Below are positions 55,610-64,000 of a DNA stretch of 64,000 bases, in pieces. The stretch spans positions 109,501 through 173,500 of the forward strand of contig JAFEMH010003615.1 of assembly GCA_022495995.1 (NCBI GenBank), written 5' to 3'. The DNA is from Adenophora triphylla var. japonica (lineage: Eukaryota; Streptophyta; Magnoliopsida; Asterales; Campanulaceae). The position numbers and the translations under genes are program-made. Within the stretch, counting starts at the first letter, position 1, and every line of letters begins with the position of its first letter. Under the pieces are notes generated by a model, which was not told the origin of the DNA, searched no databases, and was given only the letters and a program-made list of their open reading frames with translations.

Positions 55610-56639
55610 TGTAACGATCCAGAATTTTCTTGATTTAATAATATTCATCAATATGAATAAATACCCAAAATAGGGTCTCAACGGATACTAAACATTTAAA
55701 TATCCAAATCAAACGGTAACTTAATAATTCAAACTTATCCAACTCAACGGTAACTAAAGTAATAAACGTTACATAAGTGCGGAAGAATCAAATGTAACGA
55801 CTAGTAAAACCTACTAGCTTTATTTAAACTAAACTAAAACTCTGGTTCGTCAATAAATCTTCTATAACTCTTCACTGATCGCCGTCTTTCCTACAACGAT
55901 CTTCCATCCTTATTCTCATTCCTGGAGGAAAAATAAGAATGAAGGAATGAGCGAAAGATGCCCAGTAAGTCATTACGTGATCTCCTTGAAGTTATGAGGA
56001 GATGACCTGAATGACGGTTCAATCGAAGCATTTCAACGAAAGGTTATCACGATAAAATTCAATCAAGGAAGTGTGGCATTACAAATCCATATTATAGTTG
56101 TTATTCAGGATTTACCCTACATTGAGTACTTCCCATCCGATCATCTACATTGATGTCGAGTGCGCATAAAGTATAGACAAGTACGTAACACATATCATAC
56201 AAGTCCAATATCAATTTATATAATCTTGACATGCATGTACATTCATACAATTCATATAGTGCATTCATGTTAAACCAGAATACACATAAGCAAAGTCAAT
56301 ACTTCAGATATCTATGAACAACACATATCATAGATAAGATCTCCAAAAGACGTTTCATGTCTAGGAAATATTTTATAAAACACTATCGCCACATGATAGT
56401 AAAATTTTGAAAAGACTCGATAGAGTTTTCAAAGAATAGATACACAAAGGTGTTTAGGAACGTAATTCCTTACCTTAGCTTGCTTCTTTTGCACTTCTGG
56501 TATAACCTACAGTCATGCAAAGATATCATTTTAGGTACAAGTAATTGTTTATTACTTCTTATGTACCCTAGTTGGTTTATCTTTAGTTAACTTATGAGTT
56601 GCTTTTAGACTCATCTTACTAGTTAACTATCTTTCTATT

Positions 56640-56965
56640 TCAGGTACATTCCTAAATATTATCCTTCTATTTTAGGTAACCTTCCTAAAATAGTAACCTT
56701 CTATTTAAGTAGCTTCCTTAAATAGTATCTTTTCTATTTTAGGTAACCTTCCTAAAATATTCACCTTCTATTTAAGTATCATTCTTAAATAGTATCTTTT
56801 CTATTTTAGGTAACTTCCTAAAATATTCACCTTCTATTTAAGTATCATTCTTAAATAGTATCTTTTCTATTTTAGGTAACTTCCTAAAATATTCACCTTC
56901 TATTTAAGTATCATTCTTAAATAGTATCTTTTCTATTTTAGGTAACCTCCTAAAATATTTATCTT
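56640..56965. repeat. 66-bp tandem repeats inside the solo LTR
   Basis: TCACCTTCTATTTAAGTATC recurs at 56761, 56827 and 56893, with degenerate copies to the left. Each unit carries CTATTTTAGG...CCTAAAATA and CTATTTAAGT...TCTTAAATAG inverted pairs. Confidence 0.9.
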
Positions 56966-57621
56966 CTTCTTCAACCTTTAAAAGTCTTTCTTTCTTTAGA
57001 AAGTTACTTTTAAGACTCTCTTCTTTGAGTATTTATCAAAAAGACCCTTCATCTTTCATAAATTTCAAAGTGGTCCTTCAACTATTAAATATTTACAAAA
57101 TAGTCCCTCAACTTTTAAAAATTACTGAACAGTCCCTCATCTTTCAGAAATGACAGAACAGCTCCCTGACTTTCAGGATTTACAAAATAGCCCCTAATTT
57201 TCAGATTTTCAGTTTGGTCACTAGGGTTTTTAAAAAAAAAACTGATTTTCAGTTTTAAGTTTTGGTTAGATTCCTAACCTTAAAACATTTTTATTAAATC
57301 CAAAATCAACCTTTTGATCCCAAAATAATTTTACCCAGAAAACAATGTTCTTGTAAACCATTTTTTTTATCAAAACCATTCCAAAAGAATTTTACCCAAA
57401 CAATGTTTTCTGTAAACAATTTTTTTATCAAAACAATTCCTATTACACACACAATTAAACGCACACACATAGCACATTCAATACCCACACACACGGCACA
57501 AGCACACTACAACAATTATTTGCTTTATTTTTTTATTCCTTCTTGATTGATATGAATCAAACCTATTTAATTCCATTAATTCATACCCCAAACCTAATTC
57601 AAAACTCAAGCCTAGGATATA

Positions 57622-57908
57622 CTCCCTCCGTCCCGGTTCACTTGGCACCAACTTTTTGGGTGTAGGAATTAAGAAAAAGTGATGTAAGAAAGAGAAAAAG
57701 TTAAATGTTGTGAGTATGAAGAATTAAATAGGAGAGAGAATGAGTGGGAGGAATAGTTAGGAGAGAGAATGTTGTGAGTGTAAAAGTGAAGTAGGAGAGA
57801 GAATGAGTGGAGGGAATAGTGAATATTCTTTTCCATTTTGGGCAGTGCCAAGTGAAGTGGGACGACCCAAAATAGAAATTAGTGCCAAGTGAAGTGGGAC
57901 GGAGGGAG
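57622..57908. mobile_element. Stowaway-type MITE in the solo LTR
   Basis: CTCCCTCCGTCCCGGTTCAC and GTGGGACGGAGGGAG ends, TA flanks, 287 bp. Confidence 0.92.
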
Positions 57909-59087
57909 TATATATTTTTATATACTACATCCATTAACTTAATAAACCTTTAACCCTAGTTTGATCATATTTTAATAATCCAAAATCAAAACTAAGATTA
58001 AAAATTTTAAGTGCTAGGGAATAAGATCAATACCTTGTTCTAGGGAATATCTTCACCAAGAAATTGCAAAAGCCTAGCTCTCCTCCTCCCTCTAGCTTTC
58101 GGCAGCCCCTATGGCTGTAGGGTTTTTAATTTTTTTCTTTTGTTTACTTCCTTTGCCGTGTGAATTATGAGAGGTTTAGGTTTTCAGCAAGTGTATTTAT
58201 GTATTAGGGTTTCTACTTCCCTAATGGATAATGGATAAGGAAATTTAAAATTTTGATTTCCTAATCTAACTCCACCTTTTTGGCCCAAGTCTTTTAACTG
58301 ACGTCCAACACTTATTTTAATTATTTTTCTTTTAATAATTAAAATAAGGTACTTTAAAATAAGAACTAAAATAAATAATTAAAAAAAAAATTTCGGGTCA
58401 TTATAGGGTAAGTATGTATTTACAATTTTGGGGGGTCCCACTGTATTTGATATAAGTATATGACAAAAACTTGCGTGGGAACAACAATACCCGTCTCATC
58501 CATGAGACGGGTCGGATCCATGGCCATGACCCGCCCTACCCGCCCAAGAATACCCACGCACCACTCTCTCTCATCACTCTCTCTCTATACGCAATAACAG
58601 GGCGTCTTCTCCGGCAAATCCTACTCTCTCTCATCACTCTCTCTCTACCCACACCGCCATTAACGCCCCTGCTCCATACCTTCCAGCCGCCAAACCTTCA
58701 CCTCCATCTTCTTCCCGTTTCTTCTCTCCCTTCCATTAAACACCATCCTTTAAACCCCCCCCCCCCCCATAACCGAAACTACCCTCTACCAGCTCCATAC
58801 ACCAATTCGGCCCTAACCCCCCCTACTTTCTCTCTCTACCCGAAAACCCACATATTACAACCATTAAACCACGAATTTAACCTACCCACCTACTTCTCCA
58901 TCAATTTCGGCCCTATACCCTTCATTCTCAACCTTCAATTTCATCCTTGGTGCAAGGAATAGGAAGCCCTAGAATTTTCGAATTTGGGTTTTTGTTTTGA
59001 AAAAAAAAAAAAAAAAAAAAAACCCATGGAAGATGTGTTTTGGTGATACAAAAAGGAGTTTGAAATTTGAAAAAGCATTATTGTAAG

Positions 59088-59192
59088 TCTGATGTTATAG
59101 AGAAGCTTCCCAATGGCGCGGCTGACATGGCAATCGAGATAATTGACGGAAAATTTTCATGGGATGCTGATGGAAGTGATAACTGCAAATGA
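59088..59192 (+). pseudogene. Captured fragment of an ABCC (MRP-type) transporter
   Basis: Thirty-four codons read SDVIEKLPNGAADMAIEIID then GKFSWDADGS before a stop. The VIEKLP...AIEI.DG.FSWD pattern is characteristic of the linker leading into the first nucleotide-binding domain of plant ABCC transporters, which pump conjugates into the vacuole. The Walker A that should follow is absent. The preceding 15 bases (ATTATTGTAAG) do not fit the family, so the capture boundary is near 59085. Confidence 0.75.
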
Positions 59193-59239
59193 TTTAGTTT
59201 CTCAAGCCGATGTTCGTTTAATGGCGTCTTTGTACTTCA

Positions 59240-60135
59240 AAATTTGAGTAATACTTCTCATTTGTTTAAGTAATAATTGGTATTGCTATAAGTAATAGTA
59301 CTACACTTTGTGAAGTAATAATGTTATTTTTTTTTTTAACTAATAATAGTTTTAGAAACTGTTTTCATTTTGAGTAATACTTCTCATTTGTTTAAGTAAT
59401 AATTGGTATTGCTATAAGTAATAGTACTACACTTTGTGGATTGGAAGAGGAAGGTGTTTTCATTTTGAGTAATAATTCTTATGTGTTTAAGTAATAGTTG
59501 ATATTGTTATAAATAATAGTACTACACTTGTAAAGTAATAGTTGATATTGTTATAAATAATAGTACTACATTTGTAAAGTAATAGTTGGTATTGTTATAA
59601 ATAATAGTACTACACTTGTAAAGTAATAGTGTTTTCCGAAAAATAGTTTTAATAATTGTTTTTATTTTGAGTAATACTTCTTATTTGTTTAAGTAATAGT
59701 TGATATTGCTATAAGTAATAGTACTACACTTGTGAAGTAATAGTGTTATTTTTTTTTTTTAACTAAAAATAGTTTTAGGAACTTTTTTCATTTTGAGTAA
59801 TACTTCTCATTTGTTTAAGTAATAGTTGGTATTGCTATAAGTAATAGTACTACACTTGTGAAGTAATAGTGTTATTTTTTTTTTAAACTAAAAATAGTTT
59901 TAGGAACTTTTTTCATTTTGAGTAATACTTCTCATTTGTTTAAGTAATAGTTGGTATTGCTATAAGTAATAGTACTACAATTGTGAAGTAATAGTGTTAT
60001 TTTATTTTTTAACTAATAATAATTTTAGAAACTGTTTTCATTTTGAATAATACTTCTCATTTGTTTAAGTAATAGTTGGTATTGCTATAAGTAATAGTTG
60101 GTATTGCTATAAGTAATAGTACTACACTTGTGAAT
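59240..60135. repeat. 125-bp tandem array, about 7 copies
   Basis: AACTAAAAATAGTTTTAGG-like units at 59761, 59886 and 60011 are 125 bp apart. Shorter copies to the left lack parts. All share GTAATAGTACTACAC. It fills almost half the Pack-MULE. Confidence 0.9.
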
Positions 60136-60429
60136 TAATAGTAAAAATAATAAAAAAATAATGAAAAGATAAAAAAGAAAAAAAAATAAAATAAAAAAAA
60201 TAATGAAAAGAAAAAAAATAATAAAAAAAAGCAAAAAGAAAAGAAAGTAATAAAAAAACGCATAATAATAAAAAGGAGGCGGTAAATGGCAAACGGGAAC
60301 AAGAAACAACGTGGCATAACTGCAAGTGGAAATTCTGGATCATGGGTCATGGGTCATGGGTCATTCCGACCCGTCTCACCCATGAGACGGGTATGTGTGT
60401 TCTCACAGGAGACTCACTCTAAGTATATA

Positions 60430-60988
60430 CTCCCTCCGTCTCAGTAATTTATAGACTTTTGTCAATGCACGAGAATTAAGGAGAAAGTATTATATTAAAA
60501 GTGTTGTGAGTGTGAAAATAAAATAGGAGAGAGAATGAGTGGAGAGAATAGTAAATTATAATGGTGATGTGAGTATTAAAATAATGTAGGAGAGAGAATG
60601 AGTGGAGGGAATAGTAAAGATTCCTTTCCATTTTAGGAAAGTTATACTCCCTCCGTCCCACCTCACTTGACACCCAAGAGGTGGGCACAAGAACTAAGAA
60701 AAAAGAATAAAATAAAAAAAATGTGTGGTAGAAAATGAAGAGAGAGAATGAGTGGGGTAAATAGTAGTGTTGGTTGAATAAATTGAGTGGTGAAAAATGA
60801 AGAGAGAGAATGAGTGGTGGGGTCCATCTAATATAAAAATATAAAAAGTAGGCTATTTTTGGGAGGTGTCAAGTGAGCTGGGACGGCCAAAAATGGAAAT
60901 AAGTGTCAAGTGAGCTGGGACGGAGGGAGTATATTATTGTGGGACTCCCAAAAAAGAAATTTTATATATTATCGTAGGACGGAGGGAG
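60430..60988. mobile_element. Stowaway-type MITE (outer) interrupted by another
   Basis: CTCCCTCCGTCTCAGTAATT at the left, GTAGGACGGAGGGAG at the right. Without the inner MITE and one TA it is about 274 bp. Confidence 0.85.
60647..60929. mobile_element. Stowaway-type MITE nested in the outer MITE
   Basis: CTCCCTCCGTCCCACCTCAC and GAGCTGGGACGGAGGGAG ends, with TA at 60645-60646 and 60930-60931. Confidence 0.9.
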
Positions 60989-61035
60989 TATTTGTTATAT
61001 TTGTGTTTACTATATTGTGCATATGTATGTATAAA

Positions 61036-64000
61036 TCTATCTATATATAATAAGAGGATCGTCAACTTTTCCCCCCAAAATCAAGGGTATTTTCGTAACT
61101 TCACACGGTGACAATTTTGCAATTAACAACGCGGAGGAGACACGTGTGTAGCTTGGAGTACAGGCGCGTGCGGGAACACGCTGGCGCAGAACCGAGCGCG
61201 TGACCGCTGAAAGGGTTTTCTTTTTTTTTTTTTACTCGCCACGTGTCGCCCTCTGATTGGATGGTTTATTTTCGGATTTTTATTTTTCATCCCATTATTT
61301 CGACCTCAATTATTTTATAAAAAAAAAAAAATTTAAAAAAATTTTACACCAAAATTCATAATTTTTTTTCTCTTTAATTAGAGACTGATTTCATTTAATT
61401 TGGACACAAAAAAAATACTTTTTCTTAAATATAAATTTCTTAATTATCCTTTCTTTATTTTTCTTTTTAATTTCTCAATATCTTTTTTTTGAAAATTAAT
61501 TAAGTGTGAATTATATTTTTTTATTATAAATGATGATAATAATAATCATAATTTTACTTTTTAAATATAAATTAATGTTTGTAATGTTGGTTCCTTCGTT
61601 TCAAAATCTGACATTCATTTTTTAAACATATTAAGTAATATTGTATAAAATATTCCTTGGAACGAATATATTAATTTATTTTTTTACCCGAAATATATGT
61701 CCAAAAAAATGAACATTGCTTATTTCGTCTCAATGAACATTTTAAAATATAATACTACCTTATTGATCAAAAAAATTAATGTAATATTTTGAGACGAAGA
61801 CACTAACATTAATTGCAGAGGCGAATGAAGTAGTATTATTTTTTTAAATATTCATTGGGATGAAGGAAAAATTGCTCATTTTTTTTGGAAAATAAAATGT
61901 AGTAGTATTATTTTTGGGTTAATCATTTCGAATCGAAAGTAATATTCATTATTGAAATATTGTAATATTAGTGTCTTCGTTTCAAAATATGACATTAATT
62001 TTTTAAACAACTTAAGTAATATTTTATAAAATATTCATTGGGATGAAAATGGTATTTTAACTTTTTTTCCCGAAGTAGTATTATTTTGTAAAAATTAATC
62101 TTTATAATGTTTGTGTCTTCGTGTGTCAAAAAATAATTATTATTTTTTGAGACAAGTAAATTCCTTGAGGCAAAGGAAGCAATTTTCTTTTGATATAGAA
62201 AGTAGTATTAATTATGGGACGAACGTAATATTCATTTTTGAATTGAATTAATTTTTTTTTCCTTACAAAATATAATTTTTTTATATGTCCAAGAAAAATT
62301 AACATTGTTTCCTTTGGCTCAATGAACATCTCTCTATATATAAAAGGAGGATCGTCAAAAGCCCGCCCAAATCAGGGGCATTTTAGTAATTTCACGCGGT
62401 GGCAAAAGTGTAGATTTGGTAACGCAGGCAGACGTGTCTAGCGCTGATTGGAGGAATTTTTGGCACGTGCGTTACATGCGCCGACAAAGGCGCGTGTACG
62501 CAAAGGGTTTTTTTTTTTTTTTAACGAGCCACGTGGCGAAATATGATTGGCGGGTTTATTTTTCATCCCCTTTTCTAAAAAAAAAAGGGGATGAAAAAAA
62601 AATCATGATTAGAGACTAATTTCATTTAATTTGGACAAAAAAAAAAACACTCTTTTCTAAATATAAATTTCTTAATTATCCTATCTTTATTTTTCTTTTT
62701 AATTTTTCAATATCTTTATTGTGAAAATGAATTAAGTGTGACGTATATTTTTTTATTATAAATGATGATAATAATAATCATAATTTTACTAATATGAATA
62801 TTAGTACTGTTTCATTCGCCTCAAAAATTAATGTTTCTAATGTTTAAGTAATATATTATAAAATATTCCTTGGGACGAATATAGTCATTTATTTTTTTAC
62901 CCAAAGTAGTATTATTTTGTAAAAATTTATGTTTATAATGTTCGTGTCTTCGTTTCAGAAAATAAATATTAATTTTTGAGACAAGTAATTCATTGAGGCA
63001 AAGGAAGCAATTTTTATTTTTTGGATTTACAAAGTAGTATTAATTATGGGATGAAAGTAATATTCATTTTTGAATTGAAGAAATTTATTTTGTAAAAAAA
63101 TAGAATTTTTTTATATGTCCAAAAAAAAAAAATGAACATTGCTTCTTTCTTCTTAATGAACATTTGAAAAAATAATACTACTTTATTCGTCTAAAAAATT
63201 AATGTACTATTTTGAGACGAAGACACTAACATTACAAACATTAATCGTAGAGGCGAATGACGTAGTATTATTTTGAAAAATATTTGCTCATTTTTTTATG
63301 GAATTAATTTTTTTGGCCAATATAACATTGTATTTGGAAATGTATAATGAAAGACTTTTACACCAAAAATCATAAAAAAAAATTCTCTATAAATGTAGAC
63401 TATTTTTATTTGATTTGGACACAGACAAAAAACCCCTCTTTTTTAAATATAAATTTCGTATCTTAATTATACTTTGTTAATTTTCCTCTTAATTTTTCAA
63501 TATCTTTTTAGTGAAAATGATTTAAGTGTGAAATATTTTTTTTAATGTTTATAATGTTCGTGTCTTCGTGTGAGAAAAGAAATATTAATTTTTGAGACAA
63601 GTAATTCATTGAGGCAAATAAAGCAATTTTTTTTTTTATATAGAAAGTAGTATACAAGTAATTCATTGAGGCAAATGAAGCAATTTTTTTTTTTGATATA
63701 GAAAGTAGTATTAATTATGGGATGAAATTAATATTAATTTTTGAATTGAAGGAATTATTTTTTGTAAAAAATTATACTTTTTTTATATGTCCAAAAAAAA
63801 TTGAACATTGCTTCTTTCGTCTCAATGAACATTTTAAAAAATAATACTACTTTATTCGTCTAAAAAATTAATGTACTATTTCGAGACGAAGACACTAACA
63901 TTACAAACATTAATTGCAGAGGCAAATGAAGTAGTATTATTTTTAAAAATATTTGCTCATTTTTTAATTGAAATAAATTTTTTTGCCAATATAACAATGT
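61036..64000 (+). mobile_element. Helitron, 5' end present, 3' end beyond the window
   Basis: Starts TCTATCTATATATAATAAGA after an A. It is followed by GGGTATTTTCGTAACTTCAC and a G-box/GCGCGTG block (about 61140-61250), as in the complete copy. The body matches 44745-46600 in order. No coding domain was seen. Confidence 0.65.
62329..64000 (+). mobile_element. Second Helitron 5' end nested in the first
   Basis: TCTCTCTATATATAAAAGGA begins after AATGAACA. The parallel place at 45934 reads AATGAACATTTA uninterrupted, so insertion was between A and T. A block with GCACGTGCGTTACATGCGCC lies at 62463-62482. Its 3' end is outside the window. Confidence 0.65.

Larger units (their letters stand above)
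55610..58405. mobile_element. Solo LTR, gypsy (chromovirus-like), about 2.5 kb without its MITE
   Basis: It starts TGTAACGATCCAGAATTTTC and ends TTTCGGGTCATTATA, with GGGTA on both sides (55605-55609, 58406-58410). The CA end has changed to TA. Repeated AGTCCCTCAACTTT-like lines at 57060-57200 are common in gypsy LTRs. No second LTR or internal coding region is present, so recombination between LTRs probably left this one. Confidence 0.75.
58462..60419. mobile_element. Pack-MULE (Mutator-type) carrying a host gene fragment
   Basis: A 9-bp duplication TAAGTATAT (58453-58461, 60420-60428) flanks the element. The ends are inverted repeats of about 50 bp: GTGGGAACAACAATACCCGT at the left and, on the other strand, GTGAGAACACACATACCCGT at the right. 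Each terminus also contains an ACCCGTCTCA...TGAGACGGGT hairpin. No transposase is present. The interior has a Pro/Ser-rich low-complexity stretch (58560-58960), a 22-base A run (59000-59021), an ABCC fragment and a 125-bp tandem array. Confidence 0.82.

Noticed and set aside
58471..58962. 163-codon Pro/Ser/Leu-rich frame in the Pack-MULE
   Set aside because: Low-complexity CT-rich sequence that starts inside the terminal inverted repeat; no domain.
60085..60350. Overlapping Phe/Leu-rich minus-strand frames that look like membrane proteins
   Set aside because: They come from an A/AAT-rich low-complexity stretch.
37124..61000. GAGAGAGAATGAGTGG words as a separate satellite
   Set aside because: They are internal parts of Stowaway-type MITEs with defined ends.

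Overview
The window is nuclear DNA of a flowering plant, probably a eudicot. The grounds are Tat-lineage Ty3/gypsy retrotransposons with plant tRNA primer sites, Stowaway and Tourist MITEs, Helitrons, a Pack-MULE, and a clade A PP2C gene with plant-type GT-AG introns. It is almost entirely nested transposons; only one intact host gene was found (PP2C, 49507-51438, +). No rRNA, tRNA or CRISPR locus was seen. The species cannot be named from the sequence.

Layout. (1) 1-23971: a minus-strand Tat element (Tat-1) whose 3' LTR lies left of the window. In element order it has a right-hand 5' LTR, a tRNA-Asp-type primer site, gag, protease, RT-RNase H, a second (archaeal-type) RNase H, integrase, a 95-bp tandem array and an antisense ORF remnant. 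Its gag is split by a complete 15.7-kb minus-strand LTR element (6958-22623, 2.1-kb LTRs, CCGTG target duplication). That inner element has a tRNA-Arg-type primer site, gag remnants, no visible pol, an antisense plant-mobile-domain pseudogene and 19 copies of a 50-bp repeat. (2) 23972-43545: AT-rich Helitron-derived DNA, into which a 7.7-kb non-autonomous Tat relative (Tat-2, 25015-32695, ATTTT target duplication) has inserted. Tat-2 lacks pol and carries sense-oriented pieces of two host genes, exocyst EXO84 and TFIID subunit TAF4. (3) 37.1-48.8 kb: Stowaway MITEs and a 4.0-kb plus-strand Helitron (44472-48472). (4) 49.1-51.5 kb: the PP2C gene, with ABRE-like motifs upstream and a Tourist MITE in intron 2. 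(5) 52.2-64 kb: more MITEs (two nested pairs), a gypsy-type solo LTR (GGGTA duplication), a Pack-MULE carrying an ABCC-transporter fragment (9-bp duplication), and the left ends of two nested plus-strand Helitrons.

How the parts relate. PP2C is predicted to be a negative regulator of abscisic acid signalling. Tat-1 is the only element with a pol region, but its frames are broken. Tat-2 and the inner element keep LTRs, primer sites, TATA boxes and tandem arrays without pol, so they would depend on proteins made elsewhere. Three gene-fragment captures by two transposon classes, and a family of dispersed near-palindromes in the inner element, are the most unusual content. Differences between supposedly identical repeats fall mostly in CTG/CAG/CCG contexts, so some apparent frameshifts may be consensus errors rather than decay.
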